From assembly GCA_963792705.1 (NCBI GenBank), contig CAWBXD010000013.1, positions 496,001 to 560,000 on the forward strand: a stretch of 64,000 bases of DNA, written 5' to 3'. This DNA comes from JBBQVS01 sp963792705 (GTDB taxonomy: Bacteria > Chloroflexota > Ktedonobacteria > Ktedonobacterales > Ktedonobacteraceae). The notes beneath the pieces are model-generated. The model was not told where the DNA came from. It searched no databases and saw only the letters and a list, made by a program, of their open reading frames with translations. This document shows positions 50,159 through 59,935 of the stretch, one piece after another (positions within the stretch are counted from its first letter, which is position 1; each line of letters opens with the position of its first letter). A program made the position numbers and the translations under genes.

Positions 50159-52198
50159 TTATATGTCCAAATTCGCGTTTTTCGCATGGCTTTCGATGAA
50201 GCGTTTGCGGGGAGCTACTTCGTCGCCCATGAGCATGTTGAAGATTTTGTCAGCTTCGATGGCCTCTTCGACGCCCACTTGTAGGATGGTGCGCTTGGCG
50301 GGGTCCATTGTGGTGTCCCAGAGGGTTTCTGGGTTCATTTCGCCGAGACCCTTGTAGCGACCCATCTCTGGCTCTTTACCACTGTGTGATGCCTTATACT
50401 CCTCCGCGATGGCGTCGCGCTCTTCTTCGGTGTAGACGTAACGTACCTGCTTGCCAACTTTGATGTGGAAGAGTGGCGGCTGCGCGATAAAGAGATGACC
50501 GCCATTGATGATATCAGGCATGTGGCGGAAAAAGAAGGTGAGCAAGAGTGTACGAATGTGCGCGCCATCAACGTCAGCGTCGCACATGATAACGATGCGG
50601 CCATAGCGCAATTTCGCCATATTGAAGTGTTCATCGATACCGACACCGATGGCCGTGATGATATTCTTGACCTCTTCACTCTTGAGCACTCTATCAAGGC
50701 CGACACGTTCGACGTTCAAAATCTTGCCACGTAAGGGCAGAATTGCTTGGAAGTGACGGTCACGACCCTGTTTTGCGCTACCACCAGCACTATCGCCCTC
50801 GACCAAGTACAACTCGCATCTATCCGGGTTGCGCTCAGAGCAGTCGGCAAGTTTACCAGGAAGAGTAGTGTCCAGGACATTTTTACGTTGCACGAGGTCG
50901 CGTGCAGCACGTGCGGCTTCACGTGCCTTGGCAGAGAGTAGACACTTCTCAATGATGGCTTTGGCCTCGCTAGGTGTCTCTTCCAAGTAGCGTGTGAGCA
51001 TTTCCGCTGTAATTGTTTCGACGACTGGTCGAACCTCTGCATTGTTTAATTTGCTTTTGGTTTGTGCCTCGAATTGTGGGTTTGGTATCTTGACGCTAAC
51101 AACAGCAGTCAAGCCCTGACGCACATCGTCACCTGTGAGGTTGCCATCCTTCTCTTTAAGGATATTCGCTTTACGCGCATAGTCGTTCAATGTACGGGTG
51201 AGCGCACTACGGAAACCAGTGATGTGCATACCACCGTCGATGGTGTTGATGCCATTGGCGAATGAGAACTCCGTACAGGTCCAGCTATCGTTGTATTGTA
51301 CGGCCAGTTCGACCTTCATACCGTCGATTTCACGAATGGTGCTGACCGGACGTGCTTGTAACTTGGCACGATTTTTATTGAGGTAGCGCACGAACGAGAC
51401 GAGACCACCTTCAAAGTAGAAGGTTGCTTCACGTTCGGTACGCTCATCAATGAGGGCGATGGTAAGTCCCCGATTGAGGTAGGCCATTTCGCGGAAACGC
51501 TGCTCAAGGATGTCGAAGCTGAAGTCACGTGTCTCCATGACGGTTAAATCTGGTAGGAACGATGTCTCGGTACCTGTGCCTTCTGCGGGACCAGCATCAA
51601 GTAGTCCTGTAACAGGGATACCCTTTTCATAGCGTTGACGCCATAAACGCCCTTCGCGCTTCACATCGACCTGACACCACTCTGAGAGGGCGTTGACGAC
51701 TGAGACGCCAACACCGTGTAGACCGCTACTGATCTGATAGCCGCCACCGCCGAACTTGCCACCTGCGTGAAGAACGGTCATCACGACTTCCACCGTTGAC
51801 ATGCCGGGTCGTTGATGATGTTCATCGACAGGAATGCCACGCCCATTGTCGCTGATGGTGACGGAGCTATCGGCGTGGATGATGACGCGCACAGTATCAG
51901 CCTCGCCAGCCATTACTTCGTCGATACTGTTGTCAACAACTTCATAAATGAGATGGTGCAGTCCACGCTGATCGGTTGCGCCAATATACATACCTGGGCG
52001 AACACGAACAGCCTCTAAGCCTTCGAGAATCTGAATGTTCTGTCCGCCATACCCACCATCGCTCACACCATTGATTTTTTTCTTCCCATTATTACCATGA
52101 TTACCGTCATTACCCGTTTGCGTTTCGAGTGGAGTATTTTCGCTGGGGTCGTTATGAGGGAGTTGCTCTGCAATCATAGATTCTCTTGCTTTCGCCAT
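50159..52198 (-). CDS. gyrB: DNA gyrase subunit B
   Basis: ATG 52198 (MAKARESMIAEQLPHND...) is chosen; AAAGGA lies about 12 bases upstream, giving 679 residues. The ATPase domain has VVDNSIDEVMAGEA, ISDNGRGIPVDEH and GLHGVGVSVVNALS (GHKL motifs). The TOPRIM domain has LYLVEGDSAGGSAKQGRDRHFQAILPLRGKILNVE and CDADVDGAHIRTLLLTFFFRH, with Glu and Asp-x-Asp metal ligands. The C-terminal segment GRYKGLGEMNPETLWDTTMDPAKRT is typical of GyrB rather than ParE. An unusual Asn/Gly-rich low-complexity N-terminal stretch of about 45 residues precedes the ATPase. It supercoils DNA with GyrA, which is not in the window. Confidence 0.92.
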   Translation of the reverse strand: MAKARESMIAEQLPHNDPSENTPLETQTGNDGNHGNNGKKKINGVSDGGYGGQNIQILEGLEAVRVRPGMYIGATDQRGLHHLIYEVVDNSIDEVMAGEADTVRVIIHADSSVTISDNGRGIPVDEHHQRPGMSTVEVVMTVLHAGGKFGGGGYQISSGLHGVGVSVVNALSEWCQVDVKREGRLWRQRYEKGIPVTGLLDAGPAEGTGTETSFLPDLTVMETRDFSFDILEQRFREMAYLNRGLTIALIDERTEREATFYFEGGLVSFVRYLNKNRAKLQARPVSTIREIDGMKVELAVQYNDSWTCTEFSFANGINTIDGGMHITGFRSALTRTLNDYARKANILKEKDGNLTGDDVRQGLTAVVSVKIPNPQFEAQTKSKLNNAEVRPVVETITAEMLTRYLEETPSEAKAIIEKCLLSAKAREAARAARDLVQRKNVLDTTLPGKLADCSERNPDRCELYLVEGDSAGGSAKQGRDRHFQAILPLRGKILNVERVGLDRVLKSEEVKNIITAIGVGIDEHFNMAKLRYGRIVIMCDADVDGAHIRTLLLTFFFRHMPDIINGGHLFIAQPPLFHIKVGKQVRYVYTEEERDAIAEEYKASHSGKEPEMGRYKGLGEMNPETLWDTTMDPAKRTILQVGVEEAIEADKIFNMLMGDEVAPRKRFIESHAKNANLDI

Positions 52199-52540
52199 AG
52201 CACCAAAATTCCTTTTACTCAATACCCATTGTGATGGAAAATGCGATACAGGGATCATGCCCTACAAGTGTCTGTGCTTGACTGTCATTGGGCGTATATG
52301 ACAGACAACAACACACCTTTCCTCTTCCTTATACCTAGCAAGTCTTATGTGCTAGCGCATACATAGCTATGGATGAGAAGGAGGCAGAGGTAGGCGGAGG
52401 GCTAGACCGCACCTGTAATATAATTATTCTGATACAGCCTGGAAAATGTGGTAACACACCGCGTTTTCGTCACATCATTATACCACAATTTGAGCGGAAA
52501 ACAAAATAATTTGAGCGGACAACCTAAATAGCTAGAATAA

Positions 52541-52591
52541 ATAAAACGTGTGTGAACTAGTGCCACTTGCACTGGTTCACACACGTTTTAT
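52541..52591. terminator. hairpin terminator after zinc-ribbon gene
   Basis: ATAAAACGTGTGTGAAC (52541-52557) pairs with GTTCACACACGTTTTAT (52575-52591), with an inner GTGC/GCAC. It lies just past the stop at 52600 on the minus strand. The preceding 280 bases to gyrB hold an AT-rich leader with no other signal I can name. Confidence 0.75.
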
Positions 52592-52599
52592 GAACATTG

Positions 52600-53175
52600 T
52601 TACTCGCGGTAACGACCTCCACCAACTTGTCCCGACATAGGCATTCCACCATTAGCACCCTGCATTGCAGGCATACCCGGCATGCCTGGCATCGACGCAC
52701 CACCAACGTTAGTGGCACAGTAGGGGCAGAAAGACCAGCGGAGTTCAAGGAGACGCTCGCACTTAGGACATGGACGCTTGAGTTTTTGACTACAGGAGGG
52801 GCAAACCTGGAAGTCGGACTCGATACGTGCATGACAGTTAGAGCAGGTCTGACGCTCGGTCATCTCAGCAAGCAACGACTCTTCTTCTAACTGACGCTCG
52901 TAAATTTCGGCAAGTGTTTGACGTGGGCGGAGAATCATATAGATGAACAGTCCACCGACGAAAAAGATAGCAACCAGCACGGTGGCGAGAATTTGCGATA
53001 ACATGTCCTGTGTGCGCGAACGAATATCGCGGAACGTCCAAATTATCAGACTCAACCAGAAAATGACGACAAACGCTACCGTACACCCGATAAGTGGCCC
53101 CACAAACCCTTGTAGCGTATTGAGGATGTTCCCGCCCGAAGTGGCGGCAATAACAAGTAGTATAGAGTTATTCAC
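52600..53175 (-). CDS. membrane protein with double zinc ribbon
   Basis: GTG 53175 is preferred because AAAGGGGG is about 9 bases upstream; a further-upstream ATG (53217) has none. The 191-residue protein has two hydrophobic helices (about 20-45 and 62-80), then a coiled coil, then two zinc ribbons: CSNCHARIESDFQVCPSCSQKLKRPCPKCERLLELRWSFCPYC. That is eight Cys in four CxxC pairs. The tail is Gly/Met-rich (GMPGMPAMQGANGG). It resembles zinc-ribbon membrane proteins of unknown role common in Chloroflexota. Cytoplasmic ribbons facing inward are inferred. Confidence 0.7.
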   Translation of the reverse strand: MNNSILLVIAATSGGNILNTLQGFVGPLIGCTVAFVVIFWLSLIIWTFRDIRSRTQDMLSQILATVLVAIFFVGGLFIYMILRPRQTLAEIYERQLEEESLLAEMTERQTCSNCHARIESDFQVCPSCSQKLKRPCPKCERLLELRWSFCPYCATNVGGASMPGMPGMPAMQGANGGMPMSGQVGGGRYRE

Positions 53176-53326
53176 AGGACAGAAGCCCCCTTTATAGGAT
53201 AAAACAATATGGTACATATAAGGATACAGACAAGCCGTATCGTGCTCACGTTATTTAATCTACATGAACAATACAACGTATCGCGTTAAAAGAAGACGAC
53301 AGTATAGGACTATAGGCACATTTTAC

Positions 53327-56300
53327 CTACTCGAACACAAGTGTTACTATGCCTCCACTCTGTATAGCCACCTCGACAGTTTGCTTGTGTTCCGCATGCG
53401 TTGCCACAGGTGTTTGACGCTCCTCTAATAAGTTTGCCATATATGCTTGTACGAAGGCAACCCCTGGTTGGATTTTGGCGTTGATAGTATCCGGCAACGG
53501 ATTGTAGATGCGAACAACGGTACTCTGTCCATCGTTGCTGCGTTTTACCGCGCTTACCACCAATTCACGTGGTTCGACCACAACAAAGGTTGCCTGTGCT
53601 GGTATCTGCCCTGCGTGTTGCTCCGTCACGATTGCGCGTGTCTGGATGGGCGTATTAAATGTCTGCGCCTCACGTAGTACCAAAGCCTCTTCAGACGCCC
53701 ATGTACCGTCATGTGGGAGCAGGGCATAGTCGAACTGGTGCAGACCCAGACATTGTGCCTCTGGCGTATATTCCATTGGGCCAGCATGTCCGCGTCTTGT
53801 TGAAAGATCACCACGCGAGAGCCATTCAACACAGCGCAACAGTGTCAGTGCAACCGCCATCTGATTTTTATCCGTACTACTAGGGATCACTTCATACTCC
53901 GGTAGGCCTCGGTTAAGCACTGCCAGACCAATATTGCCATTGCTTACATCTACAAAGCGTTTTTGTGGAAAGACATTGACTGGCTTCTCGATCCATTCCG
54001 CAACGTCCTCTGCAAGGGTTTGAGCTACAGGACGCGTTCGTACCTCAAATGTTCCCTCCGCTGACGCTTCTTGCGTCTGAAAGGGTACAGGAAAAAGTAC
54101 GCGCAAGCGATGATCCTTGACTTTATTCTCGACACTTGTATGTATAGTAATACGTCGCATATCAGGAAAAAGTGTAATGTCGCTCGAAATTGCACACGCT
54201 GTTGTATGTGTGCTGCGCTCGGTACGATTTTCTGTACAAGAATTCGGTAAGGCGATGTGACTACTTATACGTAGGGTTATGCTAATTGGTTCCGCACTTA
54301 TAACCTCGATCTTTGGCGACTCAAGCGGTTCACTGACTTGCAGATCATGTTCAGGTGGACTGTAGTTATACAGGTCGCCAACATCTCCTCCATCTACAAA
54401 ACAATTCAAACCTGAAAAAACCACACCCGTCTTTTTTTCTGTAATTGTTAACGTACCATCCTGAGTATTTGCTTCTATACTATAGAACTCATTCTCGATA
54501 CTGTTCTGTCGGGCAAGAAGCACTGATTTTTGGAGTTGCTGTAAATCGGCAATGATATCGTTTTTTAGGCCACGCGGATAAAGCCAGAAGGTTTTGTGTC
54601 CGTAAGCAGGGAGATCGGTTGCGAGGAAGTCTATCGTTTCGCGCGCTTGATCGACCAAGGAAACTTCTAGCGTGTGAATATCCTCACGTGTCAGGAGATC
54701 GAGCATATGCTGCCCGGCTGTATTCACTTCTTGCTCATTGACGACAACACGGCCTTTTGGTGCAATCATAATTTCGATGTAGATTGTGCCTGTCTGTGGT
54801 GTGGGGCTATTGTTATGTGGAGATGATGGAGGGAAGTCTTGAATGTGAACACGTGAGATGACATAGGATTCGTAGCTTTGTCCAAGTGTAGAGACAATGG
54901 TGCTATGAGTGAGCTGTACGAGTTGGGCGGGAGAGGAAACTCCAGATAGCATCACGGCGGTAGCAAGCATCTCGCGTACGAACGGTGTTGAACCAATTTC
55001 TTGTCGCCAACGATTGACAACCCGATACGGAAGCGATGTTCCTTGTTGATCGACAATAACGGCATTCTGCAATGAGCCGGGAAGCTGTACCTCAGCGCGT
55101 ACCGCTTCGGTTCGGAGTCCGGGTGCTGGATTGAAGACAATAATCGGCACAGGCTCATGACCGATATGCTGCGCTGGAAATGGTGCTTGCGTGTCCGTTT
55201 GCAGTGCTATATGCTGCATGGCCTGCTGAATGAGGCTTTCGGCAACTTGCTGGCTCTGCGCGAAACGCACGGCATTCTCTCGGTGTACCTGATCAATACT
55301 GCAACCACAGATGCTATCATGTGGATGATTTTGTAAGAGATATTGCCACGCTATGCGAACTAACCCTTGAGGATAGGTCGCACCGTTTTGCCAGGCCCAT
55401 GCTGTCAACGGCTCCACCCAGCGTTCCAAGAGATGCTCAGTGGCTGTATTTTGTTGTTTAATCCACATCCGACTTGAAAGTACTGAGGGTAGCAGGTGTG
55501 AGTATTGACTACTTCGCATTTCGCCGGTTAGCGTTTGAAGTCCACTGAAATTGGTCTGCTGGCGAACGCGTTCAAGGTACTGTGGAAGTGTGCCTATCTG
55601 TACGGTGATAGAGTCATAGGCGATTGTCGCGTCTCCATTAGTCGATTCCAATTGTGAGAGCAAGTTTTTGCGCGAGGAATCGAGTGTATGTAGGAGTGTA
55701 TTGGCTGCTGAAATAGTGGTGGGAAGACCATCTTGTACTTCCAGGTGATCGGAGCCATTCATGAAGAGTAGCGTGGATGTGTTCGCCTTGGGTAGCAGGT
55801 TAGCAGTGAGCAAGGCAACGCGGGTCACAAATTCTTCTGGACTAAGCGGCATATGACGAGCATTTGAGTAGCCAATGGGGTCGGCAAGGTGTGCGACAAA
55901 AACCTTGCTTCCGTCGGGAGCTTGCCAATAAAATTCGCTCTTTTTTGCCTCAGACCCGACGCCGCGCCAGAAGACCGCGTTATCAATGCCTACACCCTGC
56001 AAGAGCTGTGGTAGTTGTGCAATATGTCCAAAGCTGTCTGGAACGTAACCGACGTACATGGGATTGCCGAAATCCGTGGCTTGCTTGAGACCGACTTGCA
56101 GATTGCGGATAAGCGACTCGCCACTAACAAGAAACTCGTCGGGCTGAACGTACCAGGGACCAACGAGAATGCGACCAGAGCGAATGTGCTGGCGCAGACG
56201 CGCTTCTTGCTCCGGTTGTATTTCTAAGTAGTCGTCGAGGATGATAGTTTGTCCATCGAGCATGAAGTGTCTAAAGGTATCGTCGGAGTCCAGGATGTCA

Positions 56301-56413
56301 AGCAACTTATCAACGGCTTGTACGAGGCGTACACGAAACTGCTGGAAGGTCTGGTACCACTCGCGGTCCCAATGTGTGTGAGGTACAAGAAGAATGGTGA
56401 GTTGCTGTGTCAT
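53327..56413 (-). CDS. alpha-mannosidase, GH38
   Basis: ATG 56413 with AAGGAG five bases upstream gives 1028 residues. The N-terminus MTQQLTILLVPHTHWDREWYQTFQQFRVRLV carries the zinc-binding HTHWDREW motif. GYVPDSFGHIAQLPQLLQGVGIDNAVFWRG holds the nucleophile Asp. QNHPHDSICGCSIDQVHREN is the second metal/active-site block. A large beta-sandwich C-terminus follows, as in GH38. It likely removes alpha-mannose from internal or scavenged glycans in the cytoplasm, since no signal peptide is present. Promoter elements lie at 56485-56514. Confidence 0.92.
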   Translation of the reverse strand: MTQQLTILLVPHTHWDREWYQTFQQFRVRLVQAVDKLLDILDSDDTFRHFMLDGQTIILDDYLEIQPEQEARLRQHIRSGRILVGPWYVQPDEFLVSGESLIRNLQVGLKQATDFGNPMYVGYVPDSFGHIAQLPQLLQGVGIDNAVFWRGVGSEAKKSEFYWQAPDGSKVFVAHLADPIGYSNARHMPLSPEEFVTRVALLTANLLPKANTSTLLFMNGSDHLEVQDGLPTTISAANTLLHTLDSSRKNLLSQLESTNGDATIAYDSITVQIGTLPQYLERVRQQTNFSGLQTLTGEMRSSQYSHLLPSVLSSRMWIKQQNTATEHLLERWVEPLTAWAWQNGATYPQGLVRIAWQYLLQNHPHDSICGCSIDQVHRENAVRFAQSQQVAESLIQQAMQHIALQTDTQAPFPAQHIGHEPVPIIVFNPAPGLRTEAVRAEVQLPGSLQNAVIVDQQGTSLPYRVVNRWRQEIGSTPFVREMLATAVMLSGVSSPAQLVQLTHSTIVSTLGQSYESYVISRVHIQDFPPSSPHNNSPTPQTGTIYIEIMIAPKGRVVVNEQEVNTAGQHMLDLLTREDIHTLEVSLVDQARETIDFLATDLPAYGHKTFWLYPRGLKNDIIADLQQLQKSVLLARQNSIENEFYSIEANTQDGTLTITEKKTGVVFSGLNCFVDGGDVGDLYNYSPPEHDLQVSEPLESPKIEVISAEPISITLRISSHIALPNSCTENRTERSTHTTACAISSDITLFPDMRRITIHTSVENKVKDHRLRVLFPVPFQTQEASAEGTFEVRTRPVAQTLAEDVAEWIEKPVNVFPQKRFVDVSNGNIGLAVLNRGLPEYEVIPSSTDKNQMAVALTLLRCVEWLSRGDLSTRRGHAGPMEYTPEAQCLGLHQFDYALLPHDGTWASEEALVLREAQTFNTPIQTRAIVTEQHAGQIPAQATFVVVEPRELVVSAVKRSNDGQSTVVRIYNPLPDTINAKIQPGVAFVQAYMANLLEERQTPVATHAEHKQTVEVAIQSGGIVTLVFE

Positions 56414-56484
56414 GATGCTCCTTAGGTGGATTTTGCGAGGCAAGCGTACTAGCGTTGCACAAGGAATTTACGGTGTTGATGAGT

Positions 56485-56514
56485 AGTATACAATGATGGC
56501 GCGTGGTATAGCAA
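56485..56514 (-). promoter_or_regulatory. sigma70-type promoter for alpha-mannosidase
   Basis: On the minus strand TTGCTA (56514-56509) and TATACT (56490-56485) are spaced by 18 bases. The start codon is about 65 bases downstream. Confidence 0.55.
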
Positions 56515-56590
56515 TATAATTTATAATGTCCTGTAAGGCTCTACAAGCGGCTTTACAAAAATTTTAGAAAATCTTGAGAGTAGAATTGAC

Positions 56591-56660
56591 CAAGAGAAAA
56601 GAAAGCAATGTGCATAAGAGCGATTAATCGCTCTTATGCACATTGCTTTCTTTTCTCTTG
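56591..56660. repeat. perfect 70-bp palindrome in divergent intergenic region
   Basis: The palindrome runs from CAAGAGAAAAGAAAGCAATG at 56591 to CATTGCTTTCTTTTCTCTTG at 56660, with centre GATTAATC and no loop. It lies between the start sites of alpha-mannosidase and ychF, not after either gene, so it is not a simple terminator. Confidence 0.85.
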
Positions 56661-56773
56661 CGTATATCGTAATTTCCATGAAGGTAGTACAATGGGGACA
56701 ATTGGTAGAGCATGATAGAATATGCTTGTATAAAATACATGAAGAAATACATGGTGAGAAGGAACGATTTTTT

Positions 56774-57946
56774 ATGGCCCTTACGATAGGTATTATTGGT
56801 TTGCCACAAAGTGGTAAGACGACGTTGTTTAATGCGCTGACGAAGGCAGGTGCGCCTGTGAGTGGGTATGCGAGTAGCACGGTGCAGGCAAATCTGGCGA
56901 TGGTGCAGGTGCCGGATGCACGATTACAACCACTTGCTGAGATATTCAACCCCAAGAAGACGACGTATACAACGGTTGAGTTCGTGGATGTTGCGGGTAT
57001 GGGACAGACGGCGAAAGAGAAGCAAGAGGAGCGCAAGGGACTTAGCCCTGAATTCCTGGGGCATATCCGCAATGCTGATGCGCTAGCAATTGTGTTGCGT
57101 ACTTTTAGCAATAGTAATGTGCCACATATCTATGAAGAGATTGACCCAAATCGTGATCTGGATAGCCTTAATGCCGAACTGGTGCTGACCGACTTGGCCT
57201 CCGTTGAGAAGCGTATCGAGCGTACAATCAAGGCGGCAAAGTCTGGTGATAAGAAATTTGTGCAAGAACTTGAAGTTTTGCGTAAGTTGCAAGAAGCACT
57301 AAATGAACTGAAGCTGGCGAGTGAGGTTGAATTGTCGCAACAGGAGCGTGGCCTGTTGAGCGAACTCTTTTTGATCACGATGAAGCCACGTATGTATGTG
57401 TTGAATGTCAGTGAGGATGTGTTAGGCGAGGCACAGAGTATCCTAGCAAAGATCGCCGCTAGTGAGGCCACACCGGACTTGACAACAAGCGAACTTAAAG
57501 GAATTGCGGCTATCGCTAAGCGTGCGAAGGACGAAGGGGCTGAGGTCGCGGCAGTCTCGGCGCGTCTGGAGGCCGAACTCGCGGAATTACCGGAAGAGGA
57601 TGCACACGAGTATCTTGAGTCGTTAGGTTTGCCTCAACTTGGCGCGGACCGCGTGATTCAGGTTGGGTATCGCTTGCTCAATCTCATCACGTTCTTGACG
57701 GCGGGTGAGGATGAGGTACGAGCGTGGACGGTGACAAGCGGGGCGAAGGCACCGGAGGCGGCCGGAAAAATTCACTCAGATATTGAGCGTGGCTTTATTC
57801 GTGCCGAGGTGACGCACTACGAAGACTTTATGGCATGTGGCTCCTTTGCGGCTGCTACAAAGAAGGGGTTGCAACGGCTGGAAGGTAAAGAGTACGTTGT
57901 GAAAGATGGCGACATCGTGCATTTCCGTTTCAATGTAGGAAAATAG
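56774..57946 (+). CDS. ychF: redox-regulated ATPase YchF
   Basis: ATG 56774 has AAGGAA about nine bases upstream, giving 390 residues. The P-loop GLPQSGKTTLFNAL is close to the canonical GLPNVGKST. DVAGMGQTAKEKQEERKGLSPEFLGHIRNADALAIVLRTF is the switch II region, where Obg-type His is replaced by a hydrophobic residue. YVLNVSEDVLG corresponds to the NxxE nucleotide specificity element that gives ATP preference. The TGS-like C-terminus ends HFRFNVGK. YchF binds ribosomes and ATP. A strong terminator begins right after its stop. Confidence 0.92.
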   Translation: MALTIGIIGLPQSGKTTLFNALTKAGAPVSGYASSTVQANLAMVQVPDARLQPLAEIFNPKKTTYTTVEFVDVAGMGQTAKEKQEERKGLSPEFLGHIRNADALAIVLRTFSNSNVPHIYEEIDPNRDLDSLNAELVLTDLASVEKRIERTIKAAKSGDKKFVQELEVLRKLQEALNELKLASEVELSQQERGLLSELFLITMKPRMYVLNVSEDVLGEAQSILAKIAASEATPDLTTSELKGIAAIAKRAKDEGAEVAAVSARLEAELAELPEEDAHEYLESLGLPQLGADRVIQVGYRLLNLITFLTAGEDEVRAWTVTSGAKAPEAAGKIHSDIERGFIRAEVTHYEDFMACGSFAAATKKGLQRLEGKEYVVKDGDIVHFRFNVGK

Positions 57947-57947
57947 C

Positions 57948-58017
57948 AAAAAAAGAAAAGGGGCAACCTGTTGACACGATATATCGTGCCAACAGGTTGC
58001 CCCTTTTCTTTTTTTTG
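57948..58017. terminator. strong hairpin terminator
   Basis: AAAAAAAGAAAAGGGGCAAC and its continuation pair with the arm ending in a T8 run near 58017; GGGGCAACCTGTTG and CAACAGGTTGCCCC form the core. One mismatch is seen. It terminates ychF. Confidence 0.93.
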
Positions 58018-58154
58018 CAGGTACAACAAATGAAAAACCTTGTCTCACTTTTGTTGTGTCGTTCGTGTAAGCTGTAGCGGAGAAAATGATGTTTAGATGT
58101 TTTGTATAGAGAGCCGATTTCGATACTTACAGTACCGTTAGGAAGAGCACCTTC

Positions 58155-58433
58155 ATGAGTCATGAGTTGCTATCGCCATCGCAACAGACGTACATTCCTG
58201 CCGTTACGATTATCAACGCAACGTTCAAGCACTCGTGGGGAAAACTGCCTGTTGCCACCGCGGTAGCACCTGAACGTATCTGTGGCGAGGCGAGGCGCAT
58301 TGGGTACACGGGAAAAGGCGAGACGGACCTTGCTATATATCGCCTCAAGATCAAATCCTACAACGGGTTGCCTACAGTTACGCTGCCTGGGATTTATGTG
58401 ATTAGGGATGGTTTTTTTACAGAATATATGTAA
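58155..58433 (+). CDS. hypothetical protein (92 aa)
   Basis: The ATG at 58155 has TTAGGAAGAG eight bases upstream. The product reads MSHELLSPSQQTYIPAVTII, then a central WGKLPVATAVAPERICGEARRIGYTG with beta-strand-like pieces, and ends GLPTVTLPGIYVIRDGFFTEYM. I recognise no family. The gene ends at the edge of the hairpin repeat 58479-58546 and converges on selA. It may be a real short gene; codon use is ordinary. Confidence 0.45.
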   Translation: MSHELLSPSQQTYIPAVTIINATFKHSWGKLPVATAVAPERICGEARRIGYTGKGETDLAIYRLKIKSYNGLPTVTLPGIYVIRDGFFTEYM

Positions 58434-58478
58434 GGACCGATGATGCAATTTCCCGAATGAATGCGGAGACGTTGTTGG

Positions 58479-58546
58479 TAGGGACCGATTCATCGCGTCC
58501 TTATTGGCGGTTGATTGCGACAAGGACGCGATGAATTGGTCCCTAC
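58479..58546. repeat. GGGACCGAT...ATCGCGTCC hairpin repeat, copy 2
   Basis: TAGGGACCGATTCATCGCGT (from 58479) pairs with ACGCGATGAATTGGTCCCTA (to 58546). The loop TATTGGCGGTTGATTGCGAC resembles copy 1. The outer TAG on the minus strand is the stop codon of selA. AAGGACCGATGATG at 58433 is a further partial arm. Confidence 0.88.
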
Positions 58547-59925
58547 AAGGCTTCAATTAATGCTTGTATTACTACTGCGTCTTGCTCTTCAAAGACGGTG
58601 CGTGGGTCGAGTACAAGGGCATCGTGTAGAATGCGAACGATGATGGGCGTAGGGCGCATACGCAAATTTTTTGCGAGTTCTTCCAGTGATACTTTCGTTT
58701 CCGCAGCATTCAATGCTACCTGCGTGGTGGGTAGTGTTTCACCTGGAAGGGAACCGCCGCCAATCGTAGATGTTCCATTCTGGATATGTGCAACGATGCC
58801 ATGTTCTTGTAACCGGGCAACCCAGTGGGTAGCGCGTTTATAGAGTGTTTCAGGACGTGCAGCGATCATACGCCAAATGGGAATATGGGTTTCAGCTTGT
58901 CCTCGTTGATAGTGACGGAGCGTGGTTTCAAGGGCGGCGAGCGTCATCTTGTCGATGCGTACTGCGCGCATAAGTGGATGTTTGGCAAGTCGTGCGATGA
59001 CCGCAGTTTTACCCAGCAGGATACCAGCTTGTGGACCACCGAGGAGTTTATCGCCGGAGAAACAGACGACATCGGCACCAGCCGCGATACTTTCTTGCGG
59101 TGTCGGTTCGTGTGTTAGTCCGTAAGCTTCACTATTAAGAAGGCAACCACTGCCAAGATCGTTCATGACGAGCAGATTATGCTGTTGTGCTAGTGTAGAA
59201 AGGTCTTTGAGCGAGGTTGACTCGGTAAAGCCTGTAATCAGGAAGTTGCTAGGATGAACTGATAAGAGGAGTGCGGTACGTTCCGTGATAGCATCGGTGT
59301 AGTCTTTAAGGCGTGTGCGATTTGTTGTACCAACTTCAACCAGATGGCAACCGCTTTGGCGCATCACATCGGGGACGCGAAAGCCGCCACCAATTTCAAC
59401 CAGTTGTCCACGCGAAATAATAACTTCCCGTCCAAGCGCGAGAGTAGTGAGTCCTAAAAGAACTGCTGCTGCTGTATTGTTCGTTACGATAGCAGCTTCG
59501 GCTCCTGTCAGTTCGCGAAGTAGAGCCTCAACATGAGTGTGACGGGAGCCGCGTTCGCCTGCTTCCAGATCATATTCCAAGTTTGAGTAGCCGCTTGAGA
59601 CGTGTTGTACTGCTTGTAAGGCTTCATAACTAAGTGGCGCACGTCCAAGGTTTGTATTAATGATGACTCCTGTCGCGTTGATGAGTGGGCGAAGGTGCGG
59701 CTGTTGCTCCGCGTGTATCTGTTGTTCGGCGCGTATAAGCAGTTCTTCGGAAGAGGGACATTGTGCGCCAGCAAGAATATCTGTACGGGCGAGGGCAAGG
59801 ATCGCACGGAGAGAGCGCACCGCGAGTGGACGTGAGAACTGTGTGGCAAGAGACAATCCAGTTGTAGACTGCAGGAGTTCATCAATGGATGGTAGGAGAC
59901 GAAGCTGATTCTGGTCAACAGTCAT
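58543..59925 (-). CDS. selA: L-seryl-tRNA(Sec) selenium transferase
   Basis: ATG 59925 (MTVDQNQLRLLPSIDELLQ) follows GGAGACAGAGC, giving 460 residues. PLP lysine motif CFSGDKLLGGPQAGILLG is present, together with LINATGVIINTNLGRAPLSYEALQAV, NNTAAAVLLGLTTLALGREVIISRGQLVEIGGGFRVPDVM and EVGTTNRTRLKDYTDAI, the standard SelA blocks. It converts seryl-tRNA to selenocysteyl-tRNA. Neither selB, selD nor tRNA-Sec is in the window, but their presence elsewhere is expected. It follows the MazF-like gene by 10 bases. Its stop codon is formed by the arm of a repeated hairpin. Confidence 0.92.
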   Translation of the reverse strand: MTVDQNQLRLLPSIDELLQSTTGLSLATQFSRPLAVRSLRAILALARTDILAGAQCPSSEELLIRAEQQIHAEQQPHLRPLINATGVIINTNLGRAPLSYEALQAVQHVSSGYSNLEYDLEAGERGSRHTHVEALLRELTGAEAAIVTNNTAAAVLLGLTTLALGREVIISRGQLVEIGGGFRVPDVMRQSGCHLVEVGTTNRTRLKDYTDAITERTALLLSVHPSNFLITGFTESTSLKDLSTLAQQHNLLVMNDLGSGCLLNSEAYGLTHEPTPQESIAAGADVVCFSGDKLLGGPQAGILLGKTAVIARLAKHPLMRAVRIDKMTLAALETTLRHYQRGQAETHIPIWRMIAARPETLYKRATHWVARLQEHGIVAHIQNGTSTIGGGSLPGETLPTTQVALNAAETKVSLEELAKNLRMRPTPIIVRILHDALVLDPRTVFEEQDAVVIQALIEAL

Positions 59926-59935
59926 GCTCTGTCTC

